This document shows, in pieces, positions 51,236 to 59,999 of a stretch of DNA of 64,000 bases (positions within the stretch are counted from its first letter, which is position 1; each line of letters begins with the position of its first letter). Source of the DNA: Streptomyces echinatus (GTDB lineage Bacteria > Actinomycetota > Actinomycetes > Streptomycetales > Streptomycetaceae). Where the stretch lies: positions 52,947 to 116,946 of the forward strand of contig NZ_JACHJK010000020.1 in assembly GCF_014203595.1 (NCBI RefSeq), in the 5' to 3' direction. The position numbers and the translations under genes were made by a program. The notes beneath the pieces were generated by a model, which had not been told where the DNA came from, searched no databases, and saw only the letters and a program-made list of their open reading frames with translations.

Positions 51236-54200
51236 TCAGTCCTCGGCCGGCGCTGGCCGGGGCGCGGTCACGAGTGCGGTGGACACCGTGCGGATCGAGG
51301 CGTTCTCGAACATCCGCGCAAGGGGCAGCTCGTGGCCGAACTCCTCGGACAGCCGCTGCCGGACGGCGATGAGCTGCACGGAGTCGGCCCCGAGGGCGAA
51401 CAGGTTCTCCGTGACGCTGACGCGGTCACGCCCGAGCGTCTCGGCGACGATCGCCGCGACCCGCGCCTCTGTCTCGGTTGCCGGCTCGACCGTCTCGACG
51501 CCGGTCTCGGGCCGGCCGGCCAGTTCCTCCAGCCGACGGCGGTCCACTTTGCCCTGGCCGGTCAGCGGTAGCTCGTCGATCACCCGGATCCTGCTCGGCA
51601 CCATGTGCGCGGGCAGCGCGTTCATCGCGAGCTCGCGTACCCGGCCGACCAGGCCTTCCGGCCCGATCGGCCCCGCCTCCCGAGGCGACGGGACGTCGGC
51701 GGCCATGGCTTCGCCCGGTTCCTCGAGTCCCACTCCGCCGAGCAGGCTGTGCAGCAGCACTTCGTCCTCGCCCAGGGCGAAGAGCGTCCGTAGCGGATTC
51801 TCGTCCCGCAGCAGACCGATCTGGCACAGCCCGAGCGGGCCCTCGGTGGCCGACTCGGCCAGCAGCTGACTCATCGCGCCCGCCTCGATGAGGCAGAAGT
51901 CGTGGGCGCGCCGGCCGTACATCGGCTCGACCTCGGCCATCGGACCGACGAGGAGCAGGAGGAACGCGGCCGAGGAGAAGGCGTCCTGGTTCATCGAGAG
52001 GTGTATGGAGGCGGGCAGCTCGACACCACCGCGTACGGTGCACAACCGGTGTGCCAGTGGGTCGTAGTAGTAGCAGCCGCCGGGCAGCCCGGCAACGCGC
52101 CCGGGGTGGACGTAGACGTATGTCCGCACCGGGTACAGCGCTCCGGCCGAACCGTACCGGTACTTCGGCACCGCGCGGTGTCCGGCGCCGACCGCCCGCA
52201 GACAGGCCAGCAGCCGGGCGAGTTCGGCCAGCGGAACCTCGGTCGCCGCGAACCGCCGATGGCTGCGCCGCCCGTTCCACCGGCGTTCGGTCCGCTCCGG
52301 GCCGAGGAGGTCGGGCAGTGCGGTTGCCGGCGAGGTCAGGTCGGCACGCCGGCCACGCTGGGCCATGGTGACGCTCGCGCGGTGGGCGGGATCGGTGATC
52401 ACGGCGCCGAGCAGGCTCTCGTACTCGGCACCGTCACCGACGGCTTCCAGGGCCGGGGCCGGCCGTTGCGCACGGTCCGGAACGACGAACGTGGTGAGGT
52501 ACGGGTGGTGGCGGGTCCCGGTGGCGGTGGTGACCGCCCTCGCGATCGCCGGGTGCTGGGCGAGCGTGGCGTCGATCTCGCCGAGCTCGATCCGGAAGCC
52601 ACCGAGCTTGACCTGGCCGTCCGTCCGTCCCAGGAACTCGATCGTGCCGTCCGGCCGCCACCGGCCCAGATCCCCGGTGCGATAGAGCCGCTCTCCGGAC
52701 ACGGGGTGGGTGATGAACCGCTCCGCGGTGCGCACGGGGTCACCCCAGTACCCCTCGGCCAGCCCCAGGCCGCCGATGTACAGCTCGCCCACCACCCAGA
52801 TCGGGCAGTACTCCAGCCGGTCGTCGAGGACATGGACACGCTGGTTCGTCAGCGGCCTGCCGTACGGGATGGAGTCCCACTCGGGGTCGACCTCGCCGAT
52901 TTCGTAACAGATGGACCAGATGGCGGCCTCGGTGGCCCCGCCCAGCGAGACCAGCCGGCACCGGGGGGACCACTCGCGCCAGCGGTCGGGCAGGCCGACG
53001 GGGATCCAGTCACCGGACCACAAGGCCACCCGGACACCGGCCAACGCAGCGCCCTGCCGGCCGCCGGAACCGGTGCCGGCACCGGCACCGGCACCCAGAT
53101 GAGAGACGACCATTTCCGCGACCGCGGGCACGCTGTTCCACACCGTCACCCCGTGCTCGGCGACCAATTCCAGCCAGTGTTCCGGATCCCGCTGCGAACC
53201 GGGACGCGGCAACACCAGCCGGCCGCCCGCCCCCAGCACCCCGAACACATCGAACACGCTCAGGTCGAAACTCAGCGACGACAGACCCAGCACCGCGTCG
53301 TCGGCCCCGATCCCGAACCGGTCGCAGACGTCCGTGCAGGTGCCCAGCGCCGCCTGATGCGAGACCGTCACCCCCTTGGGCGCGCCGGTGGAGCCGGAGG
53401 TGAAGAGCACGTAGGCGACGTCCGTGGCCTTCGCCGGCGATTCGGCGAGCCGTCGGGCCCGGTCCCGGCAGTCCTCCACGGCCACGACCCGAACCGTGTC
53501 GGGCCACTGCCGGTGGTCGTCGCCGGCGCGGACGAGGACCACCGAACAGCCCGCGGCCGCGAGCAGTTCGGCACGCCGCCGCGGCGGCAGCTCCACGTCC
53601 ACCGGCAGATAGGCCCGGCCGGCCAGATGGACGCCCAGCGCGGCCACCACCTGCTCCGCCGACTTCGACATCCCCACCGCGATCAAGGCGCCCGGGTCGG
53701 TGTCCGAGCCCAGGAGGGTTTCCGCGACCCCGGACGCCCACCACCCCAGATCCCCGTACCGCAGCACGCCGCCGTCGGCCGTCACCACCGCCACCCGGTC
53801 CGGCTCACGCGCGGCCCAGCCCATCACGCCGTCGGCCAACGACGCCGACGGCACCGCACCGTCCGTGGCGTCCACCCGGGCCACGAACTCGTTCAGGCCG
53901 GCAGGGCAGACGTCCACGCCGCCCGACCAGGCCCCGGCGTCGACCAGGCCGTCGAGCAAGCGGCAGTAGGCGTCGAACATCTCGTCCCGCACGCCGGGCA
54001 GGAGCGCGTCCGCCGGCGAGTCCCAGTTGAACTCCAGCGCCCCGGCGTTCTCGTACACCTGGTGGTCCAGCAGGACCTGCGGGGTCTGCGAGATGCTCCA
54101 TGTGGTCCGGCCGAGCCAGTTCTGGCCCAGCGTTCCGGTGTCCTGACCGTGCTGGTCCCAGCCCTGGTCGCGGGCGCTGGCGAAGACCACCGGACAGTGC

Positions 54201-57200
54201 GGGACGCCCGTGGCCGGGCGTGCCTTGGCCAGCTCGCGCTGCACCGCCACCCCGTCGAACGCGCCGTGTTCCAGGTCGCGCCACAGCTGCCGGTGGAGCC
54301 GCTCGGCCAGTTCGGCGATGCCGGGGCGGCCGCGGAGGTCCACTTCGAGCAGGACCACGCTGGTGAAGTCGCCGATGAGAGCGTCGACGTCCGGATGCAC
54401 CCGGCGCCGGCTGAACAGCGGCAGGTTCAGCAGGAACCGGTCGGTCGTGGACCAACGCCCGAGCACCGTGGCGAAGGCCGCGAGCAGTACCGACGTCGGC
54501 GTGAGCTCGTGCTGGAGCGCCAGTTGCCTGATGCGTGACCAGGACGAGGCCGGCAGCCGGTGAGCCCTTCTGCTCCACCGTGCGGGCGCGGTCGCGCCCC
54601 GCCGCCAGGGCAGCTGCGGCCCCTCGGGGAGGCCGGGCACCCGTCGCAGCCAGTAGTCACGCGCGGCGGCGTATTCCGGATCTCCCGGATCGACGGCGTG
54701 GGCGTTGACGCAGTCACGAAAGGTGGTCCGCAGCGGTGGCAGCCGCTCGCCGGCGTAGAGCCGCCGCCAGTCGTCGAAGAACAGTCTGATGCTGGCCACG
54801 TCGGCGATCAGCAGGTCGATGCTGATGTGCAGACGGATGCGGTCGCCCGGCAGGATCAGCGCCCGTACCTCCCACATCGGCCACCGGCCGATCGGCCTGA
54901 TCTCGTGGGACAGTTCCTCGCGTACGGCGGCGGCGGTCCGCGGGCCGGACGCCGCGGAGCAGTCGGTGACCGAGAACGGGACCGGTGTGGCGTCCGATTC
55001 CGGAAGCACCCGCTGGGTGCCGTCCTCCGCCACCACCGCGCGCAGCATGTCGTGCCGGGAGACCAGCGCGGTCAGCGCCGTCTCCAGCCGGCGCAGGTCC
55101 AGCTCGCCGGCCTCGATCTCCAGGTACAGGTGGGTCGCGACATCGCCGCGTCGGTCGCCGGCGCGCCTGCCGACGAGGTAGGCCTGCTGGAGACCGGTGA
55201 GGCGGAAGGGCTCGAACCGGTGCTCCGGGTCGGCGTGGAACGGCTCGGGCGTCTCGGCCGCAGCCGACGCGTGCCGGCCGTCGAGCCGGTGGACCATCAG
55301 CTCGGTGAGCTCAGCCACGGAAGAGCGCAGGAAGGTGGCCAGCGGTAGATCCACCTGAACGTCCCGCTCCAGCAAGGCCCGCAGTTCCATGGCGCGTATC
55401 GATTCCAGGCCCAGGGCGACCAGCGGCACGGCGGTGGGAACGTCGTCGGTGGGAACGTCGAGCAGTTCGCCGAGGCGTCGCCGCAGTTCGGCCGAGATCA
55501 CGCCGGCCCGCAGGGACGGGTCCAGGGCCGCGAGCAGGCCGGGCAGGGTGACACTCCCGCCGGTGGATCGGGCGTTCACCGGCCGAACCGGTGCGGACCC
55601 GGACGGCGGGCCGGCCCGGAGCGGTTCGAGCAGTGTCTCGAGCTCGCCGGCGAGATAGCGGCGTCGGCACTCGCCGCGTTGGATCTTGCCACTGATCGTC
55701 TTGGGTATTTGAGCAGGCTCCACCAGCACCAGGTGGTGCACATCCACCTCGTGCGCCGCGGTCACCGCGGCGCGGATGCGCCGGGCCAGCTCCGACAGCG
55801 AGATCGGGAGCGCGTCCGCGTCCGGCACGGACTGGACGAGCACCAGTTCCTCGCCGGTGTCGCGGTTCACGGAGAACGCCGCCGTCGGCGCTCCGCGCAG
55901 CGCGGGGTGTGCCCGCTCACCGGACGACTCGATGTCGTGGGGGTAGAGGTTGCGCCCCCGCACGATGATCATCTCCTTGCGCCGGCCACACAGCACCAGC
56001 TCACCGTCGTGCAGGAAGCCCATGTCGCCGGAACGGAGGTAGGGTCCCTCACCGTCGGACAGGCGCGCGCCGAACGTCTCCTCGGTCAGCCCCGCACGGT
56101 TCCAGTAGCCCTGGCACACCACGGGGCCGCGGATCCACACCTCGCCGACCTCGTGTTCGCCGAGCCGCCGCCCGCGCTCCGGATCCACCACGATCACCTC
56201 GGAGTACGGACCCGGCTGGCCGACGCCGACCAGACGCAGCGTGCGTTCGCCCCCGGCGGCGGCTCCGTCCGGGGCCGCGTCCGGCTCGCCGAGTACCACC
56301 GCTCTGCCCCGTTCCAGCTCGGCCGCGTCCACGTCCAGTACGAGCGGCCGGCCCCGGCGCTGCCCGGTCAGCACCATGGCCTCGGTCATCCCGAAGCCGG
56401 GGCACATGGCGGCCGTCCGGAAGCCGTACGGCTGGTAGGCCTCGATGAACCGGGCCATGCTGTGCGCCTGGACGCGCTCGGCGGTGTTGAGCGTGGTGCG
56501 CCAGCCGGACAGGTCGAGCCCCGTGCGCTCCTGCTCGCTGATGTGGTCGGTGCAGAGACCGAAGGCGAAGTTCGGCGCGCAGGACAGCACGGGTCCCGGC
56601 GTGTCGGAGATGGCGCGCAACCAGCGCAGCGGGTGTCCGACGAAGTCCTCCGGCGCCAGGAACACCGCCTGGCCGCCGAGGTACTGCGACAGCATGAGGT
56701 GCACGACGATGCCGAGCGCGTGGTAGGGCGATATCCAGCTGACCACGTTGCTGCCGGGCGGGAGCTGGAAGATCGTCGCCGCCTGCGGCAACTGGTGCAC
56801 CAGGTTGTCGTGGCTGATCATCACGCCCTTCGGCCCGCCGGTGGCCCCGGAGGTGTACTGCAGCAGGGCCAGATCGCTCCGGTCGGTGGCGGGGACCGCG
56901 AAATGCCCGCTCCCCGCGGGTTCCACGTCGTCCACCGCGATCCATGGCACGTCGCCGAACCGGCGGCGCAGCTCGCCGAGCCGGTCCCGGACCTCACGGG
57001 TCGTCACCACCGCCGACACCTGCGCGTCGGACGCGATCTGGACCGCCCGCTCGGTGCGTGGATCGCTTTCGTCGCTCAGGGGCGGCGGGCAGGTCACGGC
57101 GACCGCGCCGGCGTAGAGCGTGCCGAACAGAGCGACAATGAAGTCCAGGCCCGACGGCGCGAGGATCAGCACGCGGTGGCGCGCGAGTTCGTGCGCGGCC

Positions 57201-57391
57201 AGCGCGTCGGCCAGCGCGCAGCACCGGGTGTCCAGCTCGGCCCGGCTGAGCGAGACGCGCCGCCCGTGCTCGGGGCCGCCGGCCGGGAACGTCAGGTGGC
57301 TGAAGGCGACCGCGTCCGGATCGCGCACCGCGTTGGCCCGCAGCATGTCGACGACGGTGCCACTGTGGACCGTAGCGGGGACATCGGTCAC
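51236..57391 (-). CDS. FAAL-ACP-Cy-A(Cys, oxidase insert)-PCP hybrid NRPS
   Basis: A protein of 2051 aa. GTG 57391 follows AGGAG at good spacing. Domain order: a fatty-acyl-AMP ligase (about 10-590; LLQYTSGATGGPKG, GRRKEMIIVRGRNLYPHDIE); a carrier (LVALGLESIRA, about 659); a heterocyclisation domain (LTGLQQAYLVGR at 731, DLLIADVAS at about 862, TPQVLLDHQV); adenylation (YVLFTSGSTGAPKG, 1327); an FMN-dependent oxidase inserted after core A8 (about 1657-1887; NGRRSHRRFA, YRYGSAGALYPVRTYVYV); and a carrier (LFALGADSVQLI, 1997). The pocket DLFNLSLIWK, read from FDLSVFDVFG, VTVWNSVPA, LWSGDW and LGGATEAAIW, is the cysteine code. An activated acid is condensed with Cys, cyclised to thiazoline and oxidised to thiazole. 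There is no release domain, so the product passes to another NRPS. Confidence 0.92.
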   Translation of the reverse strand: MTDVPATVHSGTVVDMLRANAVRDPDAVAFSHLTFPAGGPEHGRRVSLSRAELDTRCCALADALAAHELARHRVLILAPSGLDFIVALFGTLYAGAVAVTCPPPLSDESDPRTERAVQIASDAQVSAVVTTREVRDRLGELRRRFGDVPWIAVDDVEPAGSGHFAVPATDRSDLALLQYTSGATGGPKGVMISHDNLVHQLPQAATIFQLPPGSNVVSWISPYHALGIVVHLMLSQYLGGQAVFLAPEDFVGHPLRWLRAISDTPGPVLSCAPNFAFGLCTDHISEQERTGLDLSGWRTTLNTAERVQAHSMARFIEAYQPYGFRTAAMCPGFGMTEAMVLTGQRRGRPLVLDVDAAELERGRAVVLGEPDAAPDGAAAGGERTLRLVGVGQPGPYSEVIVVDPERGRRLGEHEVGEVWIRGPVVCQGYWNRAGLTEETFGARLSDGEGPYLRSGDMGFLHDGELVLCGRRKEMIIVRGRNLYPHDIESSGERAHPALRGAPTAAFSVNRDTGEELVLVQSVPDADALPISLSELARRIRAAVTAAHEVDVHHLVLVEPAQIPKTISGKIQRGECRRRYLAGELETLLEPLRAGPPSGSAPVRPVNARSTGGSVTLPGLLAALDPSLRAGVISAELRRRLGELLDVPTDDVPTAVPLVALGLESIRAMELRALLERDVQVDLPLATFLRSSVAELTELMVHRLDGRHASAAAETPEPFHADPEHRFEPFRLTGLQQAYLVGRRAGDRRGDVATHLYLEIEAGELDLRRLETALTALVSRHDMLRAVVAEDGTQRVLPESDATPVPFSVTDCSAASGPRTAAAVREELSHEIRPIGRWPMWEVRALILPGDRIRLHISIDLLIADVASIRLFFDDWRRLYAGERLPPLRTTFRDCVNAHAVDPGDPEYAAARDYWLRRVPGLPEGPQLPWRRGATAPARWSRRAHRLPASSWSRIRQLALQHELTPTSVLLAAFATVLGRWSTTDRFLLNLPLFSRRRVHPDVDALIGDFTSVVLLEVDLRGRPGIAELAERLHRQLWRDLEHGAFDGVAVQRELAKARPATGVPHCPVVFASARDQGWDQHGQDTGTLGQNWLGRTTWSISQTPQVLLDHQVYENAGALEFNWDSPADALLPGVRDEMFDAYCRLLDGLVDAGAWSGGVDVCPAGLNEFVARVDATDGAVPSASLADGVMGWAAREPDRVAVVTADGGVLRYGDLGWWASGVAETLLGSDTDPGALIAVGMSKSAEQVVAALGVHLAGRAYLPVDVELPPRRRAELLAAAGCSVVLVRAGDDHRQWPDTVRVVAVEDCRDRARRLAESPAKATDVAYVLFTSGSTGAPKGVTVSHQAALGTCTDVCDRFGIGADDAVLGLSSLSFDLSVFDVFGVLGAGGRLVLPRPGSQRDPEHWLELVAEHGVTVWNSVPAVAEMVVSHLGAGAGAGTGSGGRQGAALAGVRVALWSGDWIPVGLPDRWREWSPRCRLVSLGGATEAAIWSICYEIGEVDPEWDSIPYGRPLTNQRVHVLDDRLEYCPIWVVGELYIGGLGLAEGYWGDPVRTAERFITHPVSGERLYRTGDLGRWRPDGTIEFLGRTDGQVKLGGFRIELGEIDATLAQHPAIARAVTTATGTRHHPYLTTFVVPDRAQRPAPALEAVGDGAEYESLLGAVITDPAHRASVTMAQRGRRADLTSPATALPDLLGPERTERRWNGRRSHRRFAATEVPLAELARLLACLRAVGAGHRAVPKYRYGSAGALYPVRTYVYVHPGRVAGLPGGCYYYDPLAHRLCTVRGGVELPASIHLSMNQDAFSSAAFLLLLVGPMAEVEPMYGRRAHDFCLIEAGAMSQLLAESATEGPLGLCQIGLLRDENPLRTLFALGEDEVLLHSLLGGVGLEEPGEAMAADVPSPREAGPIGPEGLVGRVRELAMNALPAHMVPSRIRVIDELPLTGQGKVDRRRLEELAGRPETGVETVEPATETEARVAAIVAETLGRDRVSVTENLFALGADSVQLIAVRQRLSEEFGHELPLARMFENASIRTVSTALVTAPRPAPAED

Positions 57392-57593
57392 TGGACGCTC
57401 CTGTCGGTGGTCGGCCCTGCGACCGCCGGACACGTGCCACAGTGGTCCGTGCCGCGAGGCGAGCGACAGGGGTCGGAGTCTCCTCACCGTGTCAGTCGGC
57501 CGCCACGTCCTGGCCACGGGGGAAAGATCTCGGCAAGACATCGGCCCGCGCGGGGCACGGCACGGCGACGATGCGGGTGACGAGGGTCCGGGG

Positions 57594-57614
57594 CGGGACC
57601 GCCGACCGGTCCCG
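57594..57614 (+). other. 5'-UTR hairpin before the AMP-ligase gene
   Basis: An 8-bp inverted repeat (CGGGACCG / CGGTCCCG) with a 5-base loop ends eight bases before the AGGGAAG ribosome site of the AMP-ligase gene. It could affect translation initiation or mark an operator in the 241-base divergent gap shared with the FAAL-NRPS. Confidence 0.3.
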
Positions 57615-57632
57615 GCGACGAGGGAAGTGATC

Positions 57633-59210
57633 ATGATCGATGGCTTCGTCCCGTGGCCCGACGGACTCGCCCAGGAGTACCGCCGGGCCGGCTACTGGCT
57701 CGGTCGTCCACTCGGCGATCTGTTCCAGGAGTCCTGCGCGCGGCACGCCGATCGCGTGGCCGTCGTCAGCGGTGAACGCGAACTGACCTACGCCGAGCTG
57801 TGGGACGACGCGCAGCGGCTGGCGTACGGGCTCCTGGAGCTGGGCGTCGGACCGTCGGACCGGGTCGTGGTGCAGATGCCGAACGTCCCGGAGTTCGTCG
57901 TGCTGGTCCTGGCGCTGCTGCGCACCGGTGCCATTCCCGTCCTGGCCCTGCCCGGGTACCGGCGCGTCGAGATGGAGCATGTCTGCGCGCACAGCGGCGC
58001 CGTCGCGTACGTGGTCAAGGACGCGTTCGGCGGCTTCGACTTCCGGCAGCTCGCCCGCGAGGTCTCCTTCGCCGGGCCTGTGCTCGTCAGCGGCGACGCC
58101 CAGGAGTTCGTCGCTCTCGACGCGCTCGCCGGTGCCCCGCGGGAGCTGCCGTCGGTCGATCCGTCCGCCCCGGCGCTGTTCCTGTCGTCCAGCGGGACGA
58201 CCGGGCCGCCCAAGCTGATCCCCCGGACCCATGACGAACTCGCCTACCTCATGCGGGCGACCGCCCGGGCGATGGGGGCGGGCTCGGACCTGGTCTACCT
58301 GGCGGTGAACCCGGTGTCGCACGCGGCGGCCCTCGCCTGTCCGGGGGTGCTGGGGAGCCTGCTGCTCGGCGGCAAGGCCGTGCTCACCTCGAGTGTGCGG
58401 CCCGATGAGGTGTTTCCGCTGATCGAGCGGGAGAAGGTCACCGTCACCTCGCTCGTGCCCGCGGTGCTGCGGCTGTGGGCCGACACCGGCCGGCCTCACC
58501 ACGACCTCTCCCGGCTGGTGCTGCAGATCGGCAGCGCCCCGCTCGACTCCGCCCTGGCGACACGGGCCCGCAAGGTACTGGAGTGCGGGCTGACCCGCTG
58601 GTTCGGCACGACCGAGGGGTTCCTCGCCCACACCAGGGTGGACGACCCCGAGGAGGTGATCGAGAACACCGAGGGCCGGCCGCTTTCCGAGGCCGACGAG
58701 CTGCTGGTGGTGGGGCCGTCCGGGGAGCCGCTGCCCGACGGGGAGGCCGGCGAGCTGCTGGTGCGCGGGCCGTCCACGATCCGCGGGTACTACCGGGCGC
58801 CGGAACAGAACGCGCGATCGTTCACTCCCGACGGGTTCTACCGCACCGGCGACCTGGCCTGCCGGCGTCCCGACGGAAACCTCGTGATCCTCGGAAGGAT
58901 CAAGGACGTCATCAACCGGGCGGGCGAGAAGATCTCTCCGGAGGAGGTGGAGCGGCATCTGTGCACGCATCCCGCGGTGCGGGACGCGGCCGTGGTCGGC
59001 GTGCCGGACCGCACCCTGGGTGAGCGGACGTACGCCTTCCTCCTGCTGCGGACCGACATCCCGCCTGCCGCCGTCAAGACCCACCTGCGCGAGCGCGGCC
59101 TCGCCACCTACAAGATCCCTGATCGGATCGTCACGCTGGCCGACCTGCCGAAGACCGCGATGGGCAAGCCCGACAAGGAAGCGCTGCGCGCTCGGGCGCG
59201 CAGCTCGTGA
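57633..59210 (+). CDS. Aryl-acid AMP ligase (DhbE/EntE family) with altered pocket
   Basis: A protein of 525 aa; AGGGAAG precedes ATG 57633. It is collinear with 2,3-dihydroxybenzoate or salicylate AMP ligases throughout (ALFLSSSGTTGPPKLIPRTHD, EVFPLIEREKVTVTSLVPA, DDPEEVIENTEGRPL, VINRAGEKISPEEVERHL, GLATYKIPDR). The substrate pocket is changed: the motif that reads HNYPLSSPGVLG in DhbE reads HAAALACPGVLG here. The Asn that contacts the 2-hydroxyl is therefore Ala231, and FGMAEGLVN becomes FGTTEGFLA. The enzyme probably activates a different acid (possibly one without an ortho hydroxyl), and that acid is unknown. It is divergent from the FAAL-NRPS and in line with the piperazate synthase. 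No separate aryl carrier protein is visible in the window. Confidence 0.88.
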   Translation: MIDGFVPWPDGLAQEYRRAGYWLGRPLGDLFQESCARHADRVAVVSGERELTYAELWDDAQRLAYGLLELGVGPSDRVVVQMPNVPEFVVLVLALLRTGAIPVLALPGYRRVEMEHVCAHSGAVAYVVKDAFGGFDFRQLAREVSFAGPVLVSGDAQEFVALDALAGAPRELPSVDPSAPALFLSSSGTTGPPKLIPRTHDELAYLMRATARAMGAGSDLVYLAVNPVSHAAALACPGVLGSLLLGGKAVLTSSVRPDEVFPLIEREKVTVTSLVPAVLRLWADTGRPHHDLSRLVLQIGSAPLDSALATRARKVLECGLTRWFGTTEGFLAHTRVDDPEEVIENTEGRPLSEADELLVVGPSGEPLPDGEAGELLVRGPSTIRGYYRAPEQNARSFTPDGFYRTGDLACRRPDGNLVILGRIKDVINRAGEKISPEEVERHLCTHPAVRDAAVVGVPDRTLGERTYAFLLLRTDIPPAAVKTHLRERGLATYKIPDRIVTLADLPKTAMGKPDKEALRARARSS

Positions 59211-59257
59211 GGCGTGCCGACACCCGTCGAACGTCGAGAGACCCGGAAGGGGTGGAC

Positions 59258-59983
59258 GTGTTCGTCCCCGCTGCCTACCGTCAGCCGGATCAGAGCTGGA
59301 CCCTGGACATGATCCGATCGAATCCGCTGGCGCTGCTGGTCACCGCGGACCCCCTGGGGCGGGGTGTGCACGCCACCCACATACCCGTCATCCTCGATCC
59401 GGCGGCGGGCGATCCGGCAGTCGACGATCCTACGGCGGGCGATCCAGCGGCCGGCAATCCGACTGCCGACGATCCGACGGCCGGCGATCCGGCGGAGATC
59501 GTCCTGCTGGGCCACATGAACCGCGCGAATCCCCACTGGGCGGCGGTGGACGCGGGCGAGGCGCTCCTGGTGTTCACCGGTCCGCACTCCTACGTCTCCC
59601 CGACCATCTACGGGACCACGCCCGCGGCGCCGACCTGGAACTTCACCTCCGTGCACGTGCGCGGCCCGGTGCAGCGCATCGGCGAGAGCGAGCCCACGCT
59701 GGCCGTCGTGCAGGAGACCGTGCGCGCCTACGAGGCCGAGTTCGGCACGGGCTGGGACATGTCCGAGTCGGTGGACTACTTCCGCAAGATCCTGCCCGCG
59801 GTCGGGGCCTTCCGCATCCACGGCCGACGCACGGAGGCGATGTTCAAGCTCAGCCAGGACCAGCCATCCGAGCTCAGGGAACGCGTCCGGGAGTCCTTCG
59901 GCGGCGACCCGGCCGGCCGCCGCGGCGAGGTCGCCGACCTGATGTGCCGCTGGCAGCGGGAATCGGGGCCGGCCGCGCGGTGA
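59258..59983 (+). CDS. Piperazate synthase (KtzT-type haem protein)
   Basis: A protein of 241 aa. GTG 59258 gives the family's usual start (MFVPAAY) and has AAGGGG upstream; GTG 59207, overlapping the previous stop, would add 17 unrelated residues. It resembles PaiB/FMN-binding 'regulator' proteins, the group to which the haem enzyme KtzT belongs. KtzT closes N5-hydroxyornithine to L-piperazic acid by N-N bond formation. Matching segments are LALLVTADPLGRGVHATHIP, LLGHMNRANPHW, HSYVSPTIYGTTPAAPTWNF and EAMFKLSQDQPSE. It is next to an ornithine N-hydroxylase, the exact partner pair in kutzneride-type clusters, which makes the enzyme call much stronger than a regulator call. Residues 47-79 are a repeat insertion absent from the usual family. 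Confidence 0.85.
   Translation: MFVPAAYRQPDQSWTLDMIRSNPLALLVTADPLGRGVHATHIPVILDPAAGDPAVDDPTAGDPAAGNPTADDPTAGDPAEIVLLGHMNRANPHWAAVDAGEALLVFTGPHSYVSPTIYGTTPAAPTWNFTSVHVRGPVQRIGESEPTLAVVQETVRAYEAEFGTGWDMSESVDYFRKILPAVGAFRIHGRRTEAMFKLSQDQPSELRERVRESFGGDPAGRRGEVADLMCRWQRESGPAAR
59396..59495 (+). repeat. 15-base tandem repeat inside the piperazate synthase gene
   Basis: About six and a half copies of a 15-base unit (GATCCGGCGGCGGGC and variants) encode an acidic DPAAG/DPTAG/DPAVD repeat. It extends the loop after the HATHIPVI strand by about 30 residues. Confidence 0.85.
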
Positions 59984-59999
59984 CGGACTGCTCGCCGCC

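Noticed and set aside
59258..59983. Call as an FMN-binding transcriptional regulator (PaiB)
   Set aside because: It is next to an ornithine N-hydroxylase and matches KtzT-type segments; the enzyme reading explains both genes together.
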